DNA of 64,000 nt from Charina bottae (Eukaryota > Chordata > Lepidosauria > Squamata > Charinaidae), in NCBI GenBank assembly GCA_023362775.1, contig JALMGJ010000029.1, forward strand, positions 5,987,268 through 6,051,267. Reading direction: 5' to 3'. Of the stretch, positions 22,011-33,734 are shown in pieces; position 1 is the stretch's first letter; each line of letters begins with the position of its first letter. A program made the translations under genes and the position numbers. The notes under the pieces are model-generated. The model did no database searches and was not told the origin of the DNA. It worked only from the letters and a program-made list of their open reading frames with translations.

Positions 22011-22733
22011 TATGCTGACTCCTTTTTTGCAATAACTTCCTGGTCTTTATTTCTAGAAACTGCTGCTTTTCAACTGTCTCAGAGTTTTAAGAAGTACAAT
22101 GCTGCCCTCTGGTGTTTAACAGAAACATCTTTGTTCCACTAACCTCCACATATTCTCATGCAATAAAGAAAATTTTAGATGTTTCTTCTGCACTATTCTA
22201 GTCTACCTCATCCACCATTCTGCATTCAGTTGGCCAGTAGATACCATTGGGAAATTCACAATGGAAGAAGAAAGCAGAATATCCATCTCTAATTTATGCT
22301 TCCTTCTATATTTTTTCTGGTACTGAATATACTGTATAGCCTTCCTGATTAGCCACATTTCTCCATACCCTGCATAATTTTACAGATTCCCTCTTACTTG
22401 CCATTTGTCAGGCAAACTCAACATTACAATTATTCCTTTTAGGAAATTGGCTTCAGGGCTCTTTCTCAAAGCAATAAAGGGTTTTCTTCCAGTCCTTGAG
22501 TTGGCAGCAGAAATGGGGCTCCGTTCATAGGGTCGCAGCCGTCATCTTGACACACACACACGCCACGGATGCCCCTGTAGGCAGAAAAGTGCCCAGCATA
22601 AATTGTGCTGTGAAATGGATGAGCCCTCTCCAGCCTCAGTAACAAGGCTAGTGAGTGGTGCTGTACAGTATTTAGAGGTTTAATGCAAGACAATTTAAGT
22701 GCAGTAAAGGGTGGCTTTATTTGCCCACCCACC

Positions 22734-23073
22734 CAGTGTCATCAGTTTGTTGGAAAAACAAGCAGAGGGAAGAGGGCCACAGGGAAGAGGGCATCGAATC
22801 ATTCTCCATAGCACCTGAGGGTAGGACAAGAAGCAATGGGTGGAAGTTCATCAGAGGGAGATCCAGCCTGGAAATAAGGAGGAATTTCCTGGCAGTGAGA
22901 ACTATTAAGCAGTGGAACAGCTGGCCTCCCGGAGTTGTGGGTGCTCCATCGCTGGAGGTTTTCAAGAAAAGATTGGACAACCATTTGTCTGAGATGGTAT
23001 GGAGATTCCTGCCTTGGGCAGGGGGTTGGACTAGAAGACCTCCAAGGTCCCTTCCAACCCTATGATTCTATGA
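22734..23073 (+). repeat. CR1 LINE 3' end
   Basis: The block with 'ggaggaatttcctggcagtg', 'gtggaacagctggcctcccg', 'ggttggactagaagacctcc' and the end 'aaccctatgattctatga' is the conserved CR1 3' end of sauropsids. The body is lost (5' truncation). Confidence 0.88.
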
Positions 23074-23489
23074 AGCATCCACCTACCTCCTTAATGTCTG
23101 GCAGGGCACCATTAGGCAAGTCTAGATGGGTTTAGGCATTTTTCAGGTTGCCCAAACGGAAGGACTGATCACTGGCACACCAATGACCTTTCCGGCTTCT
23201 TCTAAACCCTGCTCTAGCATTCATTCACGGTACTTCCCACCAACCTAGACAGCACCAGTCTATAATTTCACAGATTCCCCCAGATCTGATATCACTGCCT
23301 TGGCCATTTTCTAGTCTTCTAGTACAGAGGCCAAACTCTATGCATATCTTTTTGTTAAAAGGCAGCAATGACAGAACTGAATTCTTTTAGAGTATTTCAG
23401 TGAATACCATTTGGATCTGGTGATTTGTTTATTTTGTTAATCAAGAAAGCCTGGAATCAATCAAAGAGAATAGTTGTAGCTCAGGGTTG

Positions 23490-24640
23490 AACTGTGGAGT
23501 CCTTGGTGCTCTCTGAGCCTTGTTGTTTTCTTGCAGACGTTTCATTGCCAGGCTAGGCAACATCTTCAGTGCGAAAAGGGAGTGGGACTTGCTCTCTGTT
23601 TATATCCCATGGCTTGTCCTGCCTGTGTTGGTGGAGGTGTTGTTTTCCCCTTAGGAGTTCCTTGATTGGGCTGTTGTTTGCTGCTTGGTTGATTGACTGA
23701 GTTAATAGTTCCTTGATTGGGGTATATTGTGCTGTTTGATTATTCCTCTGGTGCTAATCCTGGTGTTAATCTTTGCATATCTGGGTGATGATTGCCGGCA
23801 AGGAGGTGTTCTGGTCTTTTGGCTTATCTATTGTCTCTTATGAATGGTATGTAAATGTTTACCTCTATGTGTCTGTTGATGGCTGCTTTGTCTGAGTGCT
23901 AAGCTTCCAGGAATTCTCTAGCATTTTTGGACTTGGCTTGGTTTAAGATGCTCACAGTTTCCCAATTGAAAGTATGGTTGAGTCTGTCCATGTGTTTAAT
24001 TAAAGATTAAGGAGCTTTCATCGTATCTTCTGACTGCTAGTTGGTGTTCGTAGATACACTCTGTTAGTCTTCTGCCCGTCTGTCCTACATAGTGGCTGCT
24101 ACAGTCCTTACACTGTATGTTGTAGATAAGTCCTGTTTTTTCTTCTTGGGCTACTTGGTCTTTTGGGTTACTTAAGATGTTCTGAAGGGTTTTGGTTGGT
24201 TTATGTGCTACTGTGATGCCATGTAGTTGTAACAGTCTCTTGGTAGTTTCTGAGATGTTTCTGATGTATGGCAATGTTATCCTTTTCATCACTTCTGTTG
24301 GTTGTGTTGTAGCGGGTTGGGTGGTCAGGCACTTTTTGATAAAGTTGGGTGGGTATCCATTTTGCTGGAAGATGCTGTATAGATGATCTATTTCCTTTTT
24401 CTGGTGTTCTGGGTTGCTGCAGTGCGTTAGTGCTTCAGACGAGCACCCAAAAGACCCAGTAGCCCAAGATATGCAAAGATTAACAACACCTCCACCAACA
24501 CAAGCAGGACAAGCCATGGTATATAAACAGAGAGCAAGTCCCACGACCTTTTCGCACTGAAGATGTTGCCTAGTCTGGCAATGAAACGTCTGCAAGAAAA
24601 CAACCAGGCTCAGAGAGCACCAAGGACTCCAAAGCCTAGA
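23490..24640 (-). mobile_element. Penelope-like element with GIY-YIG endonuclease and inverted arms
   Basis: On the minus strand the coding part runs from about 24430 to 23996: HCSNPEHQKKEIDHLYSIFQ, YPPNFIKKCL, then the GIY-YIG-type core GLIYNIQCKDCSSHYVGQTG with RRLTECIYEHQLAVRR. The reverse transcriptase is missing (5' truncation). Two arms of about 150 bases, 23490-23640 and 24475-24640, are inverted copies of each other (both contain CGTTTCATTGCCAG and its complement). This arrangement is known for Penelope-like insertions. The first ~55 codons of the open frame starting at 24595 come from the arm, not from the original protein. Confidence 0.88.
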
Positions 24641-24727
24641 ATTTCATCATCATCACAATCCTCAGATTCCTTCCTTTAAAATGTCAACTTAAGGATGGAT
24701 ATCTATCTGTCTTCATTTATTACCTAG

Positions 24728-24728
<1 letters not shown>

Positions 24729-24771
<43 letters not shown>

Positions 24772-24850
24772 ATACATACATACATACATACATACATGCA
24801 CATACATACCAAATAAGGATAGACAGATGATAGATAGATAGAGACGGGTG
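24729..24850. repeat. (TG)n, (CATA)n, (GATA)n composite microsatellite
   Basis: About 20 TG units, then seven CATA units, then GATAGATA pieces. Confidence 0.9.
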
Positions 24851-25094
24851 ATAGATAGACGGAACTTTATTCTATTTTGTTTTAACCTACTTCTATCTTG
24901 GAATTTTAGCTTTATGTCTTTAAAACTAAGACAAAGCTAAAATTCTAAGATAGTAGTAGGTTAAAATAAAATATTCTGTTTTTTTAGTCCTAGAGACATA
25001 GCTTACAGTGCTAACAACACTGGCAATAATATTCTGTACAGTGTTATTCTTTTACCTTGTGTTTTATATTTGGTCGTCCTCTTTTACTTTTAAA

Positions 25095-25815
25095 CAGTTT
25101 GTTAATTTATTTATTTTTTATTTTATTTTATTTATTATTTGGATTTATCCCTGCCCATCTCTACCATGGTAGACTCTGGGCGGTTTACAATCACAATATA
25201 AAAGTTAAAAGCCTATACATTTAAAACTACCATAAAAATAAAAAATAAAAATCCAAAAGATGGTATGTTCTTAAAAGGAGGATATTATTACGTTAACCAC
25301 CTCCAAGAGGAACTATTATGTCCTTCGTTCCAGGCAAGGCGGCAGAACCAGGTCTTTAGCGACTTCCTGAGGGTGCCCGTCTCGCCTCAGGGGGCAAGAT
25401 GTTCCACAGTGTGGGTGCTATCGCAGAGAAGGCACGCCTCCTGGACCCCGCTAGATGGAATTCTTTTAGTGATGGGATCCGAAGCATGCCCTCCCTGCAT
25501 GATCGGGTGGGGCGGGTAGATGTAATCGGGATGAGACGGTCCCTCAGGTACCCTGATCCCATGCCATGTAGGGCTTTAAAGGTGGTAACCAACACCTTGA
25601 ATTGGATCCGGAAGCAAACTGGTACCCAATGCAGCTCACGGAGTAGTGGTGTTACATGTGCTGATCTTATAGCACCCAGAACTACCCGTGCAGCCGCATT
25701 CTGGACCAACTGAAGGGTAGCCCCATGTAGAGTGCGTTGCAGTAATCTATATGGGAGATGACAAGGGCATGAGTGACTGTTCGGAGGGCCTCCTGATCCT
25801 AATTGTTTTCTTTGA
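25095..25815 (-). pseudogene. L2/CR1-like LINE, C-terminal ORF end and 3' tail
   Basis: The minus-strand frame at 25709-25356 reads VQNAAARVVLGAIRSAHVTP, LLRELHWVPVCFRIQFKVLV, TFKALHGMGSGYLRDRL and RRAFSAIAPTLWNILPPEAR, the standard C-terminus of L2/CR1-type LINE reverse transcriptase polyproteins. Downstream on the same strand come a short untranslated region with 'gtaaaccgcccagagtctac' and an (AAAT)n tail. The copy is 5'-truncated. Confidence 0.88.
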
Positions 25816-25906
25816 CAGACTGACTACCTAGTACACCAAGTGCTTCTCTAAACAGTTTCATACTCCTTGTGTATTTAAAGAAAGGTGACCCTAATATCTA
25901 GTAATC

Positions 25907-26150
25907 CAGAGCTTTCCAAACTGTGTGTCGCCACACACAGTCTGGTGTGTCGCCACACAACCCGGAAGCACTGATCATCATCAGCGCTTCCGGGTTTTCC
26001 CACGGCGACACACCAACTGCAGTGCGCAAAACCCGAAAGCAGCAGCAGCGCTTCCGGGTTTTTGCACGCTGCCGCACTTCCGGGTTTTCCCGCGGCGACA
26101 CACCAACCCCGTTTGGTGTGTCGCCGTGGGAAAAACTTTGGAAAGCCTTG
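25907..26150. mobile_element. Short hAT element (CAGGGCTTTCCAAA family)
   Basis: Ends CAGAGCTTTCCAAACTGTG and ...AAACTTTGGAAAGCCTTG. The perfect 8-bp duplication TAGTAATC flanks it (25899-25906, 26151-26158). The interior is a set of palindromes built from TTCCGGGTTTT and GGCGACACACCA in both orientations. Confidence 0.92.
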
Positions 26151-26476
26151 TAGTAATCTGTAATCCTCAAAATCCTTTGGATATCTCTTATTCCTCTTTC
26201 ACTTCTTTCATGTTTGTTCCTTTTCATTCCCCCCCCAAATTGAACATGACTTCTATTTCTGAACAAACCCTTCCTTGACATTGTTCATTTGTGCTGGAAA
26301 TCCCTTGGATTTGGTGAAATCTTTCCTCATGCGTGATATAGTAATCTAGTTCCTTATTATGTAGTTCTGAGGGATTCCCATGCATGTAGGGGGGAAATGA
26401 TCCTCTTCATCTTCCCTTCCAATTCTTTTTTTTTTAAATCCTCACTTTTTAGAAACATTTTTTTCCTTCTGAAGTC

Positions 26477-26517
26477 TATGTAAGTATGTATGTATGTATG
26501 GTATGTATGTATGTATG
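26477..26517. repeat. (GTAT)n microsatellite
   Basis: About ten GTAT units, into which the next SINE inserted. Confidence 0.9.
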
Positions 26518-26820
26518 GGCATGGTGGCTCAGAGGGTAAGATGCCAGGCTTGTCGATCGGAAGATCGCAAGTTCGGAGGTTCGAATCCCTAGCCCTGCGT
26601 GCGGAGTGAGCTCCCGCACTAGCCCCAGCTCTTGCCAACCTAGCAATTCGAAAGCATGCAAATACAAGTAGATTAATAGGTACCACTTTGGTGGGTAGGT
26701 AACAGCATTCCACGCGTGTCATGCGGCCACATGACCGTGGAAGTGTCTTCGGACAACGCTGGCTCTTTGGCTAACAAACGGAGATGAGCACTGGCCCCTA
26801 GAGTCGGAGCCTTTACCTTT
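26517..26820 (+). repeat. Sauria-type tRNA-derived SINE
   Basis: GGTGGCTCAGAGGGTAAGAT, B box GGAGGTTCGAATCC, body and tail TTTACCTTTTTT are all present; the CACGACTGC block before the tail is deleted. TATGTAT at both sides (in the GTAT repeat and after the tail) may be the target duplication. Confidence 0.9.
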
Positions 26821-26821
26821 T

Positions 26822-27325
26822 TTATGTATAGCCCACCCTAGTCATGAAGGACTCTGGGCAATGTACAATAATAAAAACAAAAGGAAACAAACCTCAATAA
26901 CATAACAATAAAGTCCAATCAAAACCCAAGGTAGAGGTCCTCAAACAATCAACTGAAGCCAAAGATTTGCTTAAAAAAACAGATTTAATTAATTTCTAGA
27001 ATATCAATAAAGTGGGGGGCTGATTGGTCTTCTGGGGGTAGTATTCCACAAAGTGGAGCTGTCACAGGAAAGGCTGTTGTCTTCTCCATACCTCATGTAC
27101 TTTGCAGTGAGGAAGGCTCTCTACTGACCTTCTCTAGATGGCTGGACCATGTGGCAGATTTGATTCTGGTTAGGCATTGCCTGATATATCCCTGTGTGTG
27201 TCATGTAGTAACTAAAGGTAGTAAATAGCACTTTGAATTGGGCCTGGAAGTCTGCTGGAAACCAATGCAGAGACTTACTATAGCACATTTTGCAGCTTCT
27301 GGGTCATCTCCAAAGACACCAGTCT
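26822..27325 (-). repeat. L2/CR1-like LINE remnant, strongly decayed
   Basis: Begins with the reverse complement of the LINE tail ('ggactctgggcaatgtacaa') and has 'cactttgaattgggcctgga' then 'accaatgcagag', matching the phrase order of the better preserved copy at 25095-25815. Confidence 0.6.
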
Positions 27326-28716
27326 GAACACGACTTAGACTCAAGTCCACAGTCACATGTTCTAGAATGCAGTTGATTATCTATGAAATAATCCTTACAT
27401 ATCATAACTAAAATCCCTATCTGTACATTCAGGGATTAATCAAGGCCACTGATTACTCCAGAGCTCTCTAATTTGAATGCCTTTCTGCCTTCATACTTTT
27501 TTGAGTGTATTAGTGAAATAAATGTTGCAAGAAACGCTTAAGGAACATTGAAGTTTGAGGATGGACATTCATAAACATGGTCACTTTATTTCCGTCTTTG
27601 TGATGAAGCCCTTTGGGAGATTTTCGGACAGTCACATTTATTATATAACTTAGCGATTTCTACTTTAGTCCTGCAGTATAAACCAACATTACTAGCCTGT
27701 GCTGTAGAGGTCTTATTGATTGATTTCTTAATCAATAAAAAGGGAAGGTTAAAGGCCTACAGTTTGTTAGGAAGATCAAATACACATTATATTAATGAGT
27801 ATTCTCCTAACCTTTTAGGAAAAGTCCGAAGTTTAAATCAAGCTAAATAACAGAAATTAATCCGAGAAAGGTTGGTAAATAGATTAAAGGATCAGGGGGG
27901 TAAGGAAAATTGGAAAGCATTAAGAGGTGCCTTGGGAAACACTTGTGTTTTTTTAATGCTTTATTTTACTGCATTGTAGGTTCCTACTTAGTACTATTGT
28001 TAATGGCCTCGGCTGAGGCAGTGTTCAGACAAGAAGAAAGAGTAAAAGCCAAACTCATAGTCCACAAGGTCTTTGAGGCAGATCCACCACTCTTTGATTC
28101 GGGAGCTCTCTTCTAAATGAGGGTTCCTCAAAGCAAGATTGCATTGCTGGGGTGACCATGATGGCTGGCCGCTGTGCTGCTGCGGATCACCGAAATGCTA
28201 ATCCTTAGCAGTTTAATTGAGCACTTCTATAGAACAGCAACATTATGATTCCACGAGGCAGACAGCAGGACTGAACTGAGAGAAAGGGCCTCTTAAAGTT
28301 TAATGGCTCCTGAGTGTTGGACTTGACTGGAATATCCATCCACTATCCATGATCGAGTCCTCGTCACTCTTCCTCAGCCTCACCTCTCGTTGTTGTGATG
28401 AACAGACCATGAATTCTGCTAAGTTCTTTGTGAAAAAGGCAAGATATAAATTTAATACATTATAAGAAATACTGGCAACCATAAATATGGCTATTTCACA
28501 CTTCAACCTCATAGCTATTGTGCTGGAGTATCTCTTCCTTGAGCCATAAGTAGCAGTGTATCAGAAAGTACTGCTCACTGTAGTATTAACATCAGCATCT
28601 TCATCAGCATCACCACCATCATTATCACTGGGAGTTTCCTCTAATGTTACTCTCACAAGAAGACCCATGAGTTGGTTAGGCAGAGAGAGTAACTGTTCCA
28701 GCGCAACCCAATTGGT

Positions 28717-29159
28717 TAGGCTGACCATACATCCCTTTTTGAACGGGACAGTCCCGTTTTTTTAGCATTTTTCAACCGTCCCGTCGTTTTGATAAAAATC
28801 TCAATTTTGTCCCATTTTTAAAACCCAGCGGGAATGGCGCGGAAGGAGGATCCGAGCCGGAGCTGCTGATTGGAGGCAGCCCAGAAGAGGAAGCCCTCCC
28901 ACCTATCAGCGCGCGGCAAAGGAGGGACGGGTGCCTGGGTTTGCAGGCAGAAGCCAATCGCATGGACCGGGGAGCGGGGTTTGCAGGCGGGAGCCAATCG
29001 CACGGACCGGGGGTCGGGGTTTGCAGGCGGGAGCCAATCGCGCGGACCGGGGGCCAGGGACCCCTATCTTTTTCATGAATACGGAATATTACATAAGACC
29101 CCGTCCCATTTTGCCATCCCAATGTCTCGTTTTTGTCTCAAAGAAATATGGTCAGCCTA
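28717..29159. mobile_element. hAT element (TAGGCTGACC family), 443 bp, with CCAAT/GC-box units
   Basis: Ends TAGGCTGACCATACATCCC and ...GAAATATGGTCAGCCTA with the perfect 8-bp duplication CAATTGGT (28709-28716, 29160-29167). The interior has three tandem ~40-base units of the type 'ggtttgcaggcgggagccaa' then 'tcgc..ggaccggg' (about 28935-29057). No transposase. Confidence 0.92.
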
Positions 29160-29770
29160 CAATTGGTTCCACCATGGGATGGAGACTTGGTTGGGTTGGG
29201 TTCCAAATTTGGTTCCTCTGATCCAAGTTCACCTTCAATCCACTACCTCACGCAGCACTCTGCCGATTCAGTACCCCATTAAAAAGAATTCTAATTATGT
29301 TCTTTTTAACTGATATTCAGCTATTGTGTTTTCTTTATTCTTTCCCCAAAGCTATTGGAAAAGCAATTATTCCCAGACTAGGATCCAGCCTTTTTTTTTT
29401 TTAATGCAGCACAGCAGTGCAATCATCAAGGACAGTGACTGGGAAAAAGTAAACCACCCCAGCCTAAAATATTTATGGAGCTATAAATCAGTCTGTGAAA
29501 TAAAACAAGCATTAATGCCTTTCGTATTGGCTAGGACATCCACATATAGCAATCCTGAATGATGATGTCTTAAGGGACACACAAATCTTTCCAAGAGTCA
29601 TAACACAATCACTGAAAGAAAAAGAATTCTTCTTTCCATTTAGCCCTGAAGGCTCTGCTGAGCACATTTTTTCACATAAAGATAAAACAAATTGAATAAG
29701 GGGTTATTTATTTGTTTGGCAGCCACAGTTTCTTTTCTGAGTTGATTTGACTTGTCTCTTTCATTTCTAG

Positions 29771-29855
29771 GTTCTATATTGAAAGCATATCTTACCTGAA
29801 GGATAATGCTACCATCGAATTGTTTTTCCTGAATGCGAAGTCATGTATTTACAAG
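29771..29855 (+). CDS. FRMD4A: FRMD4A exon c (F1-F2 junction), GC donor
   Basis: An 85-base exon with acceptor TTTCTAG ending at 29770. Its first base completes Arg, then the frame reads FYIESISYLKDNATIELF and on to SCIYK, ending exactly on a codon boundary at AAG. The bases after the exon are GCAAGT, so the donor is GC rather than GT. The frame of exon d (ELIEVDSE) joins directly to this lysine, so no nearby GT can be used without breaking the conserved protein. This is the start of the helical F2 lobe. Confidence 0.93.
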
Positions 29856-30257
29856 GCAAGTCTTTGGTTTTTCTTCATGTTATTGCAATTGTTGAACTCA
29901 GACTGTGTCTCATCTGGCTATAGACTAGCTGCATTCACACAATTTAACCAGGTCAGATACAAACCTAGCAGGTGCATTTACATGATATGTTAAGTTTAGT
30001 TAATGTTAATCCTGATTGGTTTTGGGGTCTTAGTGTGCTGTGCTAACTTAGCAAATGAGTCAGTGCAGTAACCTCAGGTTAAGCCTCTTAGGGGAACACA
30101 ACCATGCTGTGACATTTGACTATTTAATTCACCGTAACATAATACAATCATCTACCTAAGTCAATCGGTAACCTGAATTTCTCTGATATGCTGTCAGCCC
30201 CACTAGGTAGACCAGACCAGGAAATCAACTCCACAGGAAGGCTGAAACTATCTTTAC

Positions 30258-30464
30258 CGATGGTTGTTGTGGGTTTTCCGGGCTGTGTGGCGGTGTTCTG
30301 GCAGTTTTGGTTCCTAACGTTTCGCCAGTAGCTGTGGCTGGCATCTTCAGAGGACAGGAGCACAGCTAGAAGATTCTCTCTGTGCCCAAGTGGAGGGTGT
30401 GTGTTCCTGCTGGTGTTTATAGCTGCTGAGAGGGTGTGTGTCTTCTGTGGGTCATTTACAAGAG
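30258..30464 (-). mobile_element. Penelope-like element, 207-bp tail-only insertion
   Basis: Almost identical to the left part of the copy at 17567-17807 ('ttttccgggctgtgtggcgg', 'cctaacgtttcgccagtagc', 'tgtgggtcatttacaagaga'). The 8-base duplication ATCTTTAC flanks it at 30250-30257 and 30465-30472. It is a severely 5'-truncated copy. Confidence 0.85.
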
Positions 30465-31525
30465 ATCTTTACTGAGATTGGCTATATAAGGACAGAATCT
30501 TGCAAGTCTGATTGTGTTCCTCCTCCTCCTCCTCTTTATAGTTCAGTGAATTAGGAAGTTATCTGTCTGAGCTGCTTCTGAACGTTTTCTGGATATTCTG
30601 GACTTATAAAACGTTTCAGTCCCTTCTGCTTAGGAAACGGTTCTTGCATATTTCCATCAATGTCATCTTCCTTACTCTCTACATATACACAGATTTAGAT
30701 TGCCAAATCAAGCAGTCATAGGATGGGCATAAGTAATGTCACATGTCATGACATCATTGTGCTTCTACTAGACACCTACAAGACATAGCAATAAGCACTT
30801 GGATAAAAAGTTTCAGAAAAGATTTCCAAGGAGCAAAACAAAACAAAAAAAAAGCCATCATCTTAGGCTGCCAAAGATTAACCTAAATAAGTATTTATGT
30901 GATCTTAGACAGAGGGTGAAGTTGCATCAATGCAACCAGCCTTTATAACCAACCATTTCTGGAGTGTATGTATGTATAGTTGCTGTTTGAAAGGGTATCC
31001 AGAGAGTCGGGAAATGAGCCTTTAACACGGTTATCAAGGAGCCAAAGGATTGTTAGAGCTCATTTGAAGATATCCATCAGAAGAGGGCACCCTTGCAGCT
31101 AATTCAAATACGAGGATGATGCTGCAGTTTCCAGCCAGTTGCTGGGAAATGTGCAAAGTTGTGGAAAACTTGCTATGTACGCCAGAACAAAAATGGTTGC
31201 ATGTAATGCTGTGGAAATTATTTCTATCCAAATTGTTTTGGGTTTTGCGGAGAGGAAAGGACTGGCCTGTTCTTGCTGGTTACTTAAAATAAAACCCTCC
31301 TAAGTGCAGGACATTATGTAACACATTGGCAGATCAAGAGCTTCCTTGACTTCAAGCAGAAATAATGTATTCCCTAAAGTCTGAAATGGTATATTCCAGT
31401 CCCCCCGTTTACTAATGAAATGACTGGTCTCACACAATACGCTAACCTTGAAAAACAATAAATTAAAAAAAAAACCAATAAAATCAAAACCAATAAATTG
31501 TACTCTGCTGGTTTATGGCATTAAT

Positions 31526-31611
31526 AAAGAATGATTTGATTTGATTTGATTTGATTTGATTTGATTTGATTTGATTTGATTTGATTTGATTTGATTTGAT
31601 TTGATTTGATT
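31526..31611. repeat. (GATTT)n microsatellite
   Basis: About 16 uninterrupted GATTT units. Confidence 0.95.
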
Positions 31612-32125
31612 GTGCAATGGCTTAATATGAGAGCCTTGTTCCAACAAGATGTTGAATTAGGAAATGCATAGTATTGTCTTAGCCTAGTCTAGCAAACTGG
31701 GCAAAGCCCACCGGTGAGAACTAGGCTATTATTATTATAAGGTGGGAAAAAAATTGCGTGAAATTATTTCCTCTGAAATCAGCTGGAATTTCTAATCCTA
31801 GCTGCTGCAGAGGAAGATGGAGCTGATTCTAAAAAGAGTTTCTATCTATCTAAAAAAAGTTAACTTAAGCATTTCAGCCAAAGGTCTTCATATGTAGGTA
31901 TAATGTGTATAAAGATGTAAAAGGTATAACGTAAAGCATAATCTGACAGTTGCCAAATTCTGCTCAGTTCTGATTGCTATTAGAAGTCGCTGGGGTGGAA
32001 TTACACTCAAACTTGGATGGTTTGGCTGTTGATGCCTTGCATTTAATGTTGATCACTACTTTCTGTCCTCCTAATATATTAATTTATCATCTTGTTTTAT
32101 TGGCTTGTACTCGGTTGCCAATAAT

Positions 32126-32459
32126 AGGGGCGTGGTGGCTCAGCGGGTAAGACGCCAGGCTTGTCGATCGGAAGATCGCAAGCTCGGGGGTTCGAATCCC
32201 TAGTCCCGCGTGGCGGAGGGATCTCCCACACCAGCCCCAGCTCTTGCCAGCCTAGCAATTCGAAAGCATGCAAATGCAAGTAGATGAATAGGTACCACTT
32301 CGGTGGGTAGGTAACAGCGTTCCACGCGTGTCATGCGGCCACATGACCGTGGAAGCGTCTTCGGACAACGCTGGCTCTTTGGCTAACAAACGGAGATGAG
32401 CACCGGCCCCTAGAGTTGGACATGACTGCACAAATGTGCGGGGGTAACCTTTACCTTTA
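32126..32459 (+). repeat. Sauria-type tRNA-derived SINE, full length
   Basis: GGGGCGTGGTGGCTCAGCGG start, B box GGGGGTTCGAATCC, body, and tail ending CCTTTACCTTTAC. The tRNA-like head could fold but this is a SINE, not a tRNA gene. Confidence 0.93.
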
Positions 32460-33454
32460 CTTACTGTGTTGCCACTTTCCTCTTGGTCTTTGACAGTAAA
32501 GCAACTAAAGACCGATTTAAAGGATTGCGGCAAGCAAATTAAATTGCAAGGAATGAATTCAGTTTAAGAGGATCTGGTGTAGTTATCGGTATTAAAAATA
32601 ATGGCATCAAGGTTATCCGCACACTCTCATATTTTATTTGCCCAAAGGAATCTGTATTTTTGATATGCATGCCTACGCCTACAACAAAGGATTATTTAAT
32701 TTCCTGTGTAAGTAGCACTAATGCACCGGTGTATTTAATTAGAGTTATGAATGATCAAGAATGAACATACTGGCCAGTGATTCTTGTTTATCTCGTCCAA
32801 CCATTGAGAGCAGCTAAACAATTCAGGGGGACTCAGCAGATGGCAGCAGAGAGCTGATCTTGGCTAGTCTTGGCTAGAAGCCAAGTGGAGTCAATCATTG
32901 TTGGAACCCTGGATGGAATTCTAGGGCTATTGAAGGGGGGGGATTGGAAACACACCCTGGAAGAAGTCAATGGCTAGCCAAGGGAATGCACTTAATGAAT
33001 GCAGTTAATCCAAAAATCAAGTCCTTACTTTCTTAAATAAACCTGAAAGCCTCTCTGAAGTTTTATTTAGCGTTATGTTCTATCAGGAATCCTGGAATTG
33101 GTAGTCCCTTAAGAATCTAGAATCATAAACCAGGGATCCCAAATCAAACCAGTACAGTCCAGCGATGGAAGTTTCCTGGCTTGTTTGGCTATGCCTATAA
33201 GAAAAGTAGATTATTTGTTCCAAACAAACAAGTATTTTAAAAATTTCCATTTCAGCATTACATCCAGACTGGTATGTTTGGATGAGTAGGCCAGAGACAG
33301 AGGGGCTGTTGAAGAATACTCATATGTGAAAGATAGTGGGCATTTGTGTATATTTTGGTGTACCTTTTCTAGCTTCTTCTGTAATTACACCCAGAACTAA
33401 AAGTGAGGATGAGATATCTAGAGGCAAGCAAGCTATCCCAGGATTTTAAGTTAT

Positions 33455-33545
33455 ACAGTGAAGTTGAAAAACGTTCCAGAAGAAAGCAGTGGCAAACAAT
33501 TTCCATCTTGCTGCCAAGAAAGCTACAGGAGATGTCCATCAAAGC
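33455..33545 (+). repeat. 5S-derived SINE, 3' body fragment
   Basis: 'ccagaagaaagcagtggcaa' then 'acaatttccatcttgctgcc' matches the body of the copy at 880-1077. Confidence 0.5.
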
Positions 33546-33734
33546 AGTAGAAGAAGTAGGCGTTGTGAGGGGGGCTGTCTCAGAAGAAGCAATTCCTGCT
33601 GGATAAGGAAGTCTGATAAAAAGTACTCTTTTAAGATAGTGATTGATTCCCCAGTTAGTCCCTTAACAAATTAACTCTATGTGTGTCCTCTCAGAAGGAT
33701 GTCCCATTGAATTCTCTGGGGGATATTGCCACTG

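Larger units (their letters stand above)
13454..29770 (+). other. FRMD4A: FRMD4A intron b-c
   Basis: At 16.3 kb, the longest intron in the window. It contains several copies of a TCAAAAAAGTCAAGAT MITE, a hAT element (14587-14878), (GAGAA)n, a Penelope-like copy split by a 1.1-kb hAT (17567-19372), a solo LTR (20537-21273), a CR1 3' end, a Penelope-like copy with inverted arms, two L2-like pieces, a hAT (25907-26150), a Sauria SINE and a hAT at 28717-29159. Nothing was recognised in 14880-16970, 21540-21980, 22010-22730, 23075-23490 or 27330-28280. Confidence 0.7.

Noticed and set aside
25399..25713. Plus-strand ORF of 104 codons
   Set aside because: Antisense shadow of the L2/CR1-like LINE C-terminus read on the minus strand.
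32126..32200. Possible tRNA gene (A and B boxes)
   Set aside because: Head of a Sauria-type SINE with a SINE body and tail; the same head recurs in all other copies.
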